The position numbers were made by a program, and so were the translations under genes. From positions 1 through 33,127 of the forward strand of contig CAIMVC010000031.1 in NCBI GenBank assembly GCA_903844825.1: a stretch of DNA of 33,127 nt, written 5' to 3'. The notes below the pieces were generated by a model. That model was not told the DNA's origin. It saw nothing but the letters and a program-made list of their open reading frames with translations, and ran no database searches. This DNA comes from an uncultured Burkholderiales bacterium (GTDB taxonomy: Bacteria; Pseudomonadota; Gammaproteobacteria; Burkholderiales; Burkholderiaceae_C). Positions 15,096 through 23,242 of the stretch are shown piece after piece. Position 1 is the stretch's first letter, and each line of letters starts with the position of its first letter.

Positions 15096-16430
15096 GCGCT
15101 CCAGCAGCGCCGTCCATTCGGGCAGTGGCAACTGCAGGGCTGCCAGTCCCAGCGTGGCCTCAAGCACGGCGTGGGCGTGCGCGGCCGGCCCGACGCGTTG
15201 GGTCAGGTCCATGAATTTGTGGCGCAACTCGGCGCGTGTGTAGGGGGCGGCGTCGTCACCGCGGTTGACGCCGGCCTCGCCAGTGACTTGCATGCCGTTG
15301 CCCAGCGTGATCACGACCCTGGCCGGGCGCTCCAGTGGCAGCCGGCGGGTCATGGCGGGGTCTTCGCTGACTTCGACTTTTTGCGCCAGCGCCAGCACGG
15401 CCGGGTCGCGCACCGCGTTCCAGGTGAAGCTCGCCAGTGCGCTGCTGCCGTTGACCAGCCGGGTTGCCACTGCAAAGGGCACGGAAAACTTGGCGGCCAG
15501 CGTGTTGCGCGGTGACTTGTCCTTGAGTTCGGCGGCCAGGTTGTAGGTCTGCACGTCAATGCGTGCAATGTCGGCGGGCGAGGGCAGCTGGCCCTGCGCG
15601 GCGAGCTGGTCCAGTGCGTCGAGCGTGCCGTGGTTGTAGCGGCAGCATGAATGCAGCTTGAAGTAGTTGTGCATCAGGTGCCAGTCGCGGTCCAGGTCGA
15701 GCAGGAGTGATGCGGTGTCGAATTTTTCGGAGATGATTTTTCCGAGCAGCGAACTCAGGCCGTCGCTTTCTCCGGTAAAGCCGCTCTCGGCCAGTTGCAG
15801 GGCCAGCAAGCCGTTGCGGTTGCTCAGGCCAGCATAGCCGTTGCGAACCAGCCCGCCTTCGAGCATGGTCTGCTTGGACGTGGCGGTGGTCAGCGATGAG
15901 CCGATGTTGATGGTTTCGCGCATGGCGTCAGCGTTCATGCCGGCGATGCGGGCGCAGGCCGCTGCCGCAGCGACGGTGCCCCAGGTGCCGTGCGGGTGCA
16001 TGGCGCCGCGCAGGGCCGAGGCGGCGCCGAGTCGCGAGCCGACTTCGTAGCCGGTGACGACGGCCGACAAAAAGACACTGGCAGGTGCAGCACGCTCCTG
16101 GGCCAGCGCCAGCGCCGCCGGAATCACGTGCACGGCCGGATGCCCGCGCGAGAAGCGGTTGCCTTCGTCCATTTCCAAAAAGGTGCCGGCCGTGCCGTTG
16201 ACCAGTGCCGCCACGTCGGCGGTGCCGCGGCGGCCCAGACCCACCAGGGCGGCGGCCGAACCGGCTGTTTGTCGGGTGGCCAGGGCCCGAAGTTCGGGCT
16301 CGGCCGAACCGGCCACGATGGCGCCCACGGTGTCGGCCAAAATCCAGCCGACCTGCTCCTGGATGCTGCCGTCCAGTGCGTTGTAGTCCACGCTGGCGGC
16401 AAAGCTGCTGAAGGTGTCGAGGTAGTTCAT
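15078..16430 (-). CDS. MmgE/PrpD-family protein (2-methylcitrate dehydratase-like)
   Basis: 450 residues, full length for MmgE/PrpD. Visible family features are the helical N-terminal domain (ILADTVGAIVAGS), the FLEMDEGNRFSRGHPAVHVIPAALALAQ active-site segment, HPHGTWGTVAAAAACARI, and KLHSCCRYNHGTLDAL in the second domain. Members dehydrate 2-methylcitrate, act on cis-aconitate (IRG1-type decarboxylases) or have unknown dicarboxylate/tricarboxylate substrates. No PrpC or AcnD gene is adjacent, so a classic methylcitrate cycle is not supported here. With the LeuCD-like and isocitrate-lyase-like genes of region C it could handle a substituted tricarboxylate or dicarboxylate. It is 29 bases after the minus-strand hydrolase 4, probably one operon. 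Confidence 0.88.
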   Translation of the reverse strand: MNYLDTFSSFAASVDYNALDGSIQEQVGWILADTVGAIVAGSAEPELRALATRQTAGSAAALVGLGRRGTADVAALVNGTAGTFLEMDEGNRFSRGHPAVHVIPAALALAQERAAPASVFLSAVVTGYEVGSRLGAASALRGAMHPHGTWGTVAAAAACARIAGMNADAMRETINIGSSLTTATSKQTMLEGGLVRNGYAGLSNRNGLLALQLAESGFTGESDGLSSLLGKIISEKFDTASLLLDLDRDWHLMHNYFKLHSCCRYNHGTLDALDQLAAQGQLPSPADIARIDVQTYNLAAELKDKSPRNTLAAKFSVPFAVATRLVNGSSALASFTWNAVRDPAVLALAQKVEVSEDPAMTRRLPLERPARVVITLGNGMQVTGEAGVNRGDDAAPYTRAELRHKFMDLTQRVGPAAHAHAVLEATLGLAALQLPLPEWTALLERAPESD

Positions 16431-16459
16431 GGGGGGTCTTTCCAGATCGGGTTGCGGGC

Positions 16460-17365
16460 TTATGTCGGGCTGGGCTGGATCTGGTCAAGCAGGGCGCCAG
16501 GGCTGGTCCAGCTCACGTCGCTGCGCTGCTTCAGGCCCATCAGCAGTTGGCGCAGCATGGCGATGCGGCTGGGCATTCCGCAGAGCCAGGGGTGCAGTCC
16601 CAGGCCGAACACGGCGGCGCGCTGGTGCCCGACCGATTCGATCGCCAGCCGGTCGAAGGCTGCCTGGCTGAGCTCGGCCCAGGCGCGGGGTTCGATGTTG
16701 CGCAGCCATTGGCACTGCACGTCGTCCCATTCGCTGGACAGGGGGATCGACAGCAAGCGCGCGTCGGCAGCCCGTCCCGGGGCCGGACTCATCCAGTACG
16801 GCTGATCGTCATTGACCCAGTCCAGCGTGTAGGCCATGCCCGCCTCGGCCAGCAAGTGGTAGGTGTCCGGGCTGCTGCCCCAGTCCTGGCTGAGCCAGCC
16901 GCGGGGCCGCTGGCCGGTGGCTTGCGTGAGCGTGGCCAGGCTGCTGCGGATGTGCTCGCGTTGCTCGTACAGCGACTGCTCGGAATGCATCATGCGCGTG
17001 GCAGCGATGCCATGGGCCAGCCACTCGCAGCCCCAGTCATTGAACTGCTGCACCAGCGCGGGCAGGCGCTGGGCGGCCATTGCATTGGCGGCAATGACGG
17101 GCCGGATGCCGGCCTGCTGCAGGGCCTCGATAACCCGGAAAATACCAACGCGCAAACCATATTCGCGCTGCGACCAGTTGCGGTAGTCCGGATGAAAACT
17201 GCCGAACTCGCCTACAAAGCGTGGGTCGCGCAGACTGCCCGGTGGCGACTCGAAGTCCCAGTGCTCCAGAAACAACACGGCGTAGGCCTGCAGGCCGGGC
17301 GGCAGCCGTGCTTCACCAGCTTGGCGCAGAGGCAGAGCGGAGTAGGGGTAGAGGCTGTGATCCAT
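16460..17365 (-). CDS. PuuE-like polysaccharide-deacetylase-superfamily hydrolase 4
   Basis: 301 residues, most divergent of the four paralogues. Shared blocks are QREYGLRVGIFRVIEAL, LAHGIAATRMMHSEQ, RGWLSQDWGSSPD, LDWVNDDQPYWM and LHPWLCGMPSRIAML. The His of the AHG motif and the C-terminal HP are present; the first motif reads LFLEHWDFE instead of TFDD. It is transcribed away from the binding-protein gene, so the region 17366-17520 with its palindrome probably serves both directions. Function as a cyclic amide/imide or ureide hydrolase is inferred from the PuuE-like pattern and the neighbours. Confidence 0.8.
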   Translation of the reverse strand: MDHSLYPYSALPLRQAGEARLPPGLQAYAVLFLEHWDFESPPGSLRDPRFVGEFGSFHPDYRNWSQREYGLRVGIFRVIEALQQAGIRPVIAANAMAAQRLPALVQQFNDWGCEWLAHGIAATRMMHSEQSLYEQREHIRSSLATLTQATGQRPRGWLSQDWGSSPDTYHLLAEAGMAYTLDWVNDDQPYWMSPAPGRAADARLLSIPLSSEWDDVQCQWLRNIEPRAWAELSQAAFDRLAIESVGHQRAAVFGLGLHPWLCGMPSRIAMLRQLLMGLKQRSDVSWTSPGALLDQIQPSPT

Positions 17366-17407
17366 CCGATTTATTTTTAAGCGATGCCTGTCCGAGGGTT
17401 TTTTTGC

Positions 17408-17436
17408 TTGACTTCGCCAATTGATGTCTGCATAGT
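17408..17436 (+). promoter_or_regulatory. Predicted sigma70 promoter of the ABC importer operon
   Basis: -35 TTGACT at 17408-17413, 17-base spacer, -10 CATAGT at 17431-17436. Transcription would start near 17443, directly before the palindrome 17444-17467, so a bound protein would block initiation or early elongation. A divergent promoter for the minus-strand genes must also lie in 17366-17520 but was not resolved. Confidence 0.5.
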
Positions 17437-17443
17437 CTAGGGT

Positions 17444-17467
17444 AATTGTTCTACAAATGGAACAATT
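17444..17467. promoter_or_regulatory. Palindromic operator, copy 2 (TTGTTC-N8-GAACAA)
   Basis: Perfect inverted repeat with arms AATTGTTC and GAACAATT around an 8-base spacer TACAAATG. The core TTGTTC-N8-GAACAA matches copy 1 at 6976-6995 in both half-sites and in spacing, while the spacers differ, as expected of a protein binding site rather than a copied sequence. It lies between divergent hydrolase 4 and the importer operon. Confidence 0.82.
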
Positions 17468-17520
17468 AAATCAAACCCGATTCCCAAACACCTGATTTGC
17501 CTTTCATTGAGGATTTGCCC

Positions 17521-18738
17521 ATGATTACCCACGCCAAGCTGTCTCGTCGATTGATTCTCCAGGCTGGCGCTGCCAGCGCCGCCCTGGGTGCGCCAGGCCT
17601 GCTGCTGGCGCAAGCCAAGCCGATCAAGATCGGTCTGATCCATCCCGTCAGCGGCGGTCTGGCCTACAGCGGCAGCCAAGGTCGTCTGGGGTGCCAAATG
17701 GCGATTGACGCTATCAACGCCGCTGGCGGCATCAAGTCCATGGGTGGCGCCAAGCTCGAGGCCGCACTGGGCGACTCCCAGTCGCGTCCCGAAGTCGGCG
17801 TCAGCGAGGTTGAGCGTTTGCACCAAGACGGTGTGTCGGCCTATGTGGGCTGCTTTTCCAGCGCCATCGCGCTGCCCGCCACGCAGGCGGCGGCCAAGTA
17901 CAACACCCCGTTCATGATTGACGTGGGCGTGTCCGATCTGATCGTCACGCGCGGCCTGAAAAACGTCTTCCGCCTTGCACCCGGTTTTGGCAAGTGCGCC
18001 GATGACGCCATCGTGGCGTTGGGTGAAGTCAACAAGGCTGCTGGCAATGTGGCCAAGACGGCCGTGCTGGTGCACGAGGAGTCCGAGTTCGGAACCGGCA
18101 CCGCCAAGTTGCTGGCGGGCAAGTTGCCCTCGATCGGTGTGCAGGTGGCTGACACCATCAAGCACGCCAACCCGACGCGTGACTTCTCCAACGTCGCCTT
18201 GCGCATCAAGAGCCTCAAGCCCGACCTCGTGATCATGAGCAACTACCAAAACGAGTACGTGCTGCTGGCCCGTACCCTGCATCAGCAAAAGGTCGACTTA
18301 GCTGGCATGTTCAGCGTTCTCGGTGGCGGCTTTAACTACAAGCTGGTCAAAGAGCAGCCCCAGGTGGCGCAGCACATGATGGACTTCAACCACTGGTTCA
18401 ACCCGCGCAACCCGGCCGCCATGGAGATGAAGAAGAAAGTCGAAGCCACGGGCAACCTGTTCACCTTCGAAGTCTACTGCGGCTGGAACTCGGTCATGTT
18501 GTATGCCGACGCCCTGGAGCGTGCCAAGACGGCGGACAAGGAAAAAGCCATCGCCGCTTTGGAGAGCAGCACCTGGTCCAACCACTTCATGCCCTATGGC
18601 GACACCAAGTTCGTTGGCGGTCAAAACACCGGTGGCCGCGCCGCGCTGCTGCAGGCCACGGCAACCGATATCGAGGTGGTCTGGCCTAACCAGTTTGCCT
18701 CGGTCAAGCCCGTGTTCCCGCGCCCCAAGCTCAGCTGA
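17521..18738 (+). CDS. ABC importer periplasmic substrate-binding protein (LivK/amide-binding type I)
   Basis: 405 residues from ATG 17521 with GAGGA 7 bases upstream; a TTG start 24 bases earlier is less likely. The N-terminus SRRLILQAGAASAALGAPG is a twin-arginine-like signal ending LLLAQA, so export, perhaps folded by Tat, is expected. The mature part is the two-lobed peripla_BP_6 fold: KIGLIHPVSGGLAYSGSQ, then AINAAGGI, YVGCFSSAIALPATQAAA and a C-terminal lobe with FEVYCGWNSVMLYADALE. Such proteins bind branched amino acids, urea, short amides or aromatic acids. Position before livHMGF-type genes defines it as the importer's receptor. A terminator-like hairpin follows the gene, typical where the receptor is made in excess. 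Confidence 0.92.
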   Translation: MITHAKLSRRLILQAGAASAALGAPGLLLAQAKPIKIGLIHPVSGGLAYSGSQGRLGCQMAIDAINAAGGIKSMGGAKLEAALGDSQSRPEVGVSEVERLHQDGVSAYVGCFSSAIALPATQAAAKYNTPFMIDVGVSDLIVTRGLKNVFRLAPGFGKCADDAIVALGEVNKAAGNVAKTAVLVHEESEFGTGTAKLLAGKLPSIGVQVADTIKHANPTRDFSNVALRIKSLKPDLVIMSNYQNEYVLLARTLHQQKVDLAGMFSVLGGGFNYKLVKEQPQVAQHMMDFNHWFNPRNPAAMEMKKKVEATGNLFTFEVYCGWNSVMLYADALERAKTADKEKAIAALESSTWSNHFMPYGDTKFVGGQNTGGRAALLQATATDIEVVWPNQFASVKPVFPRPKLS

Positions 18739-18770
18739 TAGGTTGGCGGTTTTCTCATCGCTTTGAAGTT

Positions 18771-18806
18771 CCGGGACTGGCCCATGGGGGCGGTCCCGGC
18801 GTTTTT
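18771..18806 (+). terminator. Intra-operon terminator-like hairpin after the binding-protein gene
   Basis: Arms CCGGGAC (18771-18777) and GTCCCGG (18793-18799) pair perfectly, an inner GCCC/GGGC can extend the stem, and CGTTTTT follows. It sits between the receptor gene and the first permease, so partial termination would raise receptor over membrane subunits. Confidence 0.6.
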
Positions 18807-18832
18807 CAGCCTGCCACGACAGGGGTATTGAT

Positions 18833-19702
18833 TTGGACTTGACGATCCTCGGTGCGGCCGCGATCAACGGACTTCTGGTCGGGGGTATCTACACCCTCGT
18901 GGCTTCAGGTCTGACCTTGATCTACGGTGTCTTGCACATCATTAATTTTGCGCATGGCAGCACGCTGATGCTGGCCATGTTCGGCGTTTATTACCTGCTC
19001 ACGAAGCTCGGGATTGATCCCTACTTGTCGCTCTTGATCATGGTGCCGGCCATGTATGTCTTTGGCTTTTTTCTCTACAAGTTGCTGATCGGCCGCCTGG
19101 CGCAGGGCAAGGACGAAAACATCCTGCTGATCACCCTGGGCCTGTCGATCCTGATCGAGAATCTGGCGCTCATGTTTTTCAAGGGGGATACCCGCACCAT
19201 CTCGGTGGCGTATTCCGACCGGATGGTGGAGATCGGCCCCACGCTGGTGTCGCTTCCCAAGATCATTTCATTTGCTGCGGCCATGGCGCTGTGTGCGGCG
19301 CTGGGGCTGTTCATCCAGCGCACTGACACCGGCAAGGCGATTCGCGCGGTGGCCAAGGAGCGCATGGGGGCGCGTCTGGTGGGCATCGACGTGGACCGCG
19401 TCTTTGCCATCTCTTTTGGCATCGGGCTGGCCACGCTGGGCGCGGCGGCCTGTTTGCTGATGCCGATTTTCTACGTCTCGCCGACCACCGGTCATGTCTT
19501 CGTGATGGTGGCCTTCACCGTCGTGGTGCTCGGCGGCATGGGGAGCTTTCTGGGCGCTGTGGTGGGTGGCCTGATCGTGGGTCTGACCGAATCCTTCGGT
19601 GGCTTGTTTTTGGGCGAGAGCCTGGGGCAGATCGGCATTTCGCTGATCTTCATCCTGATTTTGCTGTTCCGGCCCTCAGGTCTTTTTGGAGCCCGGCGAT
19701 GA
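18833..19702 (+). CDS. Branched-chain amino acid-type ABC transporter permease (LivH-like)
   Basis: 289 residues from a TTG start with AGGGG 7 bases upstream; no other start gives the full N-terminal helix (LDLTILGAAAINGLLVGGIY). Hydrophobic throughout with about eight membrane segments. LivH hallmarks are GLTLIYGVLHIINFAHGS and the cytoplasmic loop GKAIRAVAKERMGARLVGIDV that contacts the ATPases, plus VVVLGGMGSFLGAVVGGL. Overlaps the next permease gene by ATGA. It forms the inner-membrane channel with the LivM-like protein. Confidence 0.92.
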   Translation: MDLTILGAAAINGLLVGGIYTLVASGLTLIYGVLHIINFAHGSTLMLAMFGVYYLLTKLGIDPYLSLLIMVPAMYVFGFFLYKLLIGRLAQGKDENILLITLGLSILIENLALMFFKGDTRTISVAYSDRMVEIGPTLVSLPKIISFAAAMALCAALGLFIQRTDTGKAIRAVAKERMGARLVGIDVDRVFAISFGIGLATLGAAACLLMPIFYVSPTTGHVFVMVAFTVVVLGGMGSFLGAVVGGLIVGLTESFGGLFLGESLGQIGISLIFILILLFRPSGLFGARR

Positions 19703-20673
19703 ACGACAACGTACGCGCGATCGGGTGGCCTTTGCACCTGGGTCTGTTGGCCATTGCAGTGGCATTTCCTTTTGTTTTTTCTTCACCCTTCATGGTCAAT
19801 TTCGGGGTGCTGGCCCTGTTTTATGCCTTCATCGGCCAGTCATGGAACATCGCGGGCGGCTTTGCCGGCCAGTTGTCGTTTGGGCATGTGGTGTTTTTTG
19901 GCGCCGGGGCCTATGCCTCCACCATCTTGCAACTGCGTCTGGGCATGAACCCCTGGCTGGGTTTGCCGGTCAGTGCGGTGGCCGGAGCCATCGTCGGCGG
20001 CATCATTGGCTTTCTGTCGTTTCGCGCCGGTCTCAAAGGCTCTTACTTTGCGCTGATCACGCTGGCCTTTGCCGAGGTCTTGCGTATTTTGGTGAACTCG
20101 GTGGGCTTCACCGGGGGCGGTCTTGGTTTGCTGATACCGGCCAAGATCAGCGCTGCCAATTTCCAGTTTTCGGAACGCATCGGTTTTTACTTTCTGATCC
20201 TCGCGTTGACGGTGGTGTCGGTGGTGGTGGCCGTGTGGCTCAAGCGTTCGCGCTTTGGCGCGCAACTGGCCGCCATTCGGGAGAATGAGGAGGCGGCCAT
20301 GGCCCTGGGCATCAACGTCTTCAACGAGAAGGTCAAGATCATGGTGTTGTCCGGCGCGATGTGCGGTGTCGGCGGCTGTTTCTTCGCGCAGTACTTTTTG
20401 TACATCGACCCTACCATCGTGTTCGGGGTAGACAAATCGGTCGAGATGCTGCTGGTCAGCATGATCGGCGGCGCCGGCACGGTTTACGGTCCGCTGATCG
20501 GGGCCGTGCTGCTGGCCGGCGTCAGCGACGTGACCCGCATCCTGACCAACGTGCAGGGCCTGTCGCTGGTGCTCTACGGTACCTTGCTGGTGATCATCAT
20601 TGCCTTTTTGCCCAATGGCCTGATCGACCTGTTCAGCCGCATCGGCAAGCGCATCAAACGGGGGGGCGCATGA
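19699..20673 (+). CDS. Branched-chain amino acid-type ABC transporter permease (LivM-like)
   Basis: 324 residues, multiple hydrophobic segments. LivM hallmarks are SWNIAGGFAGQLSFGHVVFFGAGAY, the coupling-loop segment AAIRENEEAAMALGINVFNEKVK, and MIGGAGTVYGPLIGAVLL. The start is the ATGA overlap with the LivH-like gene and the end overlaps the ATPase gene the same way. Second half of the transmembrane channel. Confidence 0.92.
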   Translation: MNDNVRAIGWPLHLGLLAIAVAFPFVFSSPFMVNFGVLALFYAFIGQSWNIAGGFAGQLSFGHVVFFGAGAYASTILQLRLGMNPWLGLPVSAVAGAIVGGIIGFLSFRAGLKGSYFALITLAFAEVLRILVNSVGFTGGGLGLLIPAKISAANFQFSERIGFYFLILALTVVSVVVAVWLKRSRFGAQLAAIRENEEAAMALGINVFNEKVKIMVLSGAMCGVGGCFFAQYFLYIDPTIVFGVDKSVEMLLVSMIGGAGTVYGPLIGAVLLAGVSDVTRILTNVQGLSLVLYGTLLVIIIAFLPNGLIDLFSRIGKRIKRGGA

Positions 20674-21429
20674 TGCTCAAGGTCGACGGACTGACCAAAA
20701 TTTTCGGCGGACTCAAAGCCGTTGACAGCGCCAGCCTGGAGGTCGCTGAAGGTCGCATCGTGGCCCTGATCGGGCCCAATGGTGCGGGCAAGACAACGCT
20801 GTTCGCCTGCATCGCGGGCTTTCAGCCTGTCAACGCCGGGCAGGTGGTTTTTCAGGGCCAGGACATCACCGGCCGGCCGGTGCACGAAATCGCGCGCCAA
20901 GGCATGGTGCGTACCTTCCAGATCACGCAGCCCTTTGCCAAGCTCACGGTGCACGAAAACATCGCGGTGGGCGCGTATCAAAAATTCACCGACAGCGCGC
21001 AAGCCTGGGCGCATGCCCGGCGCATTGCCGAGCAGGTGGGCATGGGGCACATGCTCGAACAACCCGCCTCCGAGCTGACCGTGGCGGGGCGCAAGCGGCT
21101 CGAGTTGGCCCGAACGCTGGCGACATCACCCAAGCTGCTGCTGCTTGACGAGGTCATGGCCGGGCTCAACCCGCAGGAGATCGTCGAGATCATTGGCATC
21201 ATCCGCAAGATTCGGGACAGTGGCGTGACGGTGCTGCTGATCGAACACGTGATGCATGCGGTGATGAGTCTGTCGGACCACATTTATGTGCTGTCGTACG
21301 GCAAGATCATCGCGCAAGGCCAGCCGCAGGAAATCGTTACCAACCGGGCCGTTGTGGAGGCTTATCTGGGCCGCGGCGCGGCCGACCAGATGGCCGGCAT
21401 GCAGCCGACATCGGCAGCGGGAGCCAGCC

Positions 21430-21437
<8 letters not shown>
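20670..21437 (+). CDS. ABC transporter ATP-binding protein (LivG-like)
   Basis: 255 residues from ATG 20670 (ATGATG; 20673 is equally possible). Walker A GPNGAGKTT, Q-loop region RTFQITQPF, Walker B LLLLDEVMAGLN and the switch His in IEHVMHAV are present. The signature is LTVAGRKRLELA rather than LSGGQ, a variant common in LivG-type ATPases. The reading frame stays open far upstream inside the permease gene but that part is an overlap shadow. Ends by overlapping the LivF-like gene by 8 bases. Confidence 0.92.
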
Positions 21438-22131
<694 letters not shown>

Positions 22132-22134
22132 GGC

Positions 22135-22911
22135 ATGACAGCGCAGCTTCCGATTGGTGCCGACATGGCCGGTCGGCGCGCGCTGGTCACGGGCGCGGGC
22201 TCCGGCATCGGTCTGGCAACAGCGCAAGCCTTGCGCCAGCGCGGAGCGCGCGTCACCGCTGTGGTGCAGACCACCGAACAGGCCCACGCCGTGCGGCTGG
22301 CGATGCCTGAGGTCGGCGTGATGGTGCAGGACTTGCTGGATGACGCGGGCTGTGCGGCCTTGCCGGAGCGTGCCGCGCAAGACATGGGCGGGCTCGATGC
22401 CGTGGCTTGCTGTGCCGGCATTTTCTTCAAGAAGAGCTCGGACGACACCACGCTGGACGAATGGCGGCAGACCCTGGCGCTGAACCTGAGCGCCACGTTT
22501 GTGCTCACGCGCGCGGCCATTGCGCAGATGCGTCAGGCACGTTCAACCGCAGGTGATGACGCCAGCGTGGTGGTCATCACCAGCCAGATCGGACTGGTCG
22601 GTCATGCCCGTGGGGCGGCCTATGCGGCGTCCAAGGCCGGGCTCAACGGCATGGTTCGCTCGCTGGCTCTGGAGTGGGCCAGCGAGGGCTTGCGCGTGAA
22701 TGCGGTCGGCCCCGGCCCGGTCGAGACACCGATGGTGGCCTCGACCCTGGCCGATCCCGCTGCGCTGGCTGCGATGCAGGCCAGCATCCCGATGGGGCGG
22801 CTCGGGCAGCCCGCTGAAATTGCCGAGCTGGTGAGTTTTTTGCTGTCGGCGCGCGCCTCCTTCATCACCGGTCAGGTGATTTGCGCCGATGGCGGTTTCA
22901 CGGCGCGCTAG
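22135..22911 (+). CDS. Short-chain dehydrogenase/reductase (SDR)
   Basis: 258 residues. Classical SDR: coenzyme motif TGAGSGIG (19-26), CCAGIF in place of NAG at ~92-97, catalytic S150, Y163 and K167 (YAASKAG), and the C-terminal [10 protein letters not shown] seen in FabG-like proteins. It would oxidise or reduce a hydroxyl/keto group with NAD(P). It begins 3 bases after the LivF-like stop and is therefore in the importer operon, so it probably acts on the imported compound or an intermediate. Confidence 0.9.
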   Translation: MTAQLPIGADMAGRRALVTGAGSGIGLATAQALRQRGARVTAVVQTTEQAHAVRLAMPEVGVMVQDLLDDAGCAALPERAAQDMGGLDAVACCAGIFFKKSSDDTTLDEWRQTLALNLSATFVLTRAAIAQMRQARSTAGDDASVVVITSQIGLVGHARGAAYAASKAGLNGMVRSLALEWASEGLRVNAVGPGPVETPMVASTLADPAALAAMQASIPMGRLGQPAEIAELVSFLLSARASFITGQVICADGGFTAR

Positions 22912-22930
22912 GCCGCAGCTTCGAGAATCC

Positions 22931-23242
22931 ATGGGTTTGAACAAGCTCAGCGAACTGGCCGACGTGGTCCGCAGCAAGAACGCGGGCCCGGCGCAGCTGA
23001 CCATTGATATTTTTTTCCGCAATAACGCCGCCTACCTGCAGGCCGTCGCCAGCCCCGCATTGAGTTGCGCGGCGGTGGCCGACCTGTACCAGCTCGATGC
23101 TGCCCAGGTCCGGCGCTTTGACCTGCCCACGCTGAGCGCCATGAAGTTGTCCATGCCGCGGCGCCTGTGTGCGGGCGACCCGGGCGACGGCGATGTGTAT
23201 GGCGCGCAGCAGCATGCTCCCTTGCTGGAGGTGTTGCTGTGA
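22931..23242 (+). CDS. DUF4387-family protein
   Basis: 103 residues from ATG 22931. The pattern KLSELADVVRSKNAGPAQLTIDIFF ... SMPRR ... GDVYGAQQHAPLL is that of DUF4387. These small proteins are usually encoded next to AtuA/DUF1446 proteins, as here, where the stop overlaps the next start by GTGA. A joint complex or a split enzyme is likely; no activity is known to me for the small partner. Confidence 0.82.
   Translation: MGLNKLSELADVVRSKNAGPAQLTIDIFFRNNAAYLQAVASPALSCAAVADLYQLDAAQVRRFDLPTLSAMKLSMPRRLCAGDPGDGDVYGAQQHAPLLEVLL

Noticed and set aside
15078-16430. Classical methylcitrate cycle (prpD with a prpB-like gene at 28799)
   Set aside because: prpC and acnD are absent, and the two genes are 12 kb apart on opposite strands.
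20361-20669. N-terminal extension of the LivG-like ATPase
   Set aside because: The extension lies within the LivM-like gene and is out of family; the ATG at 20670 gives a normal LivG start.
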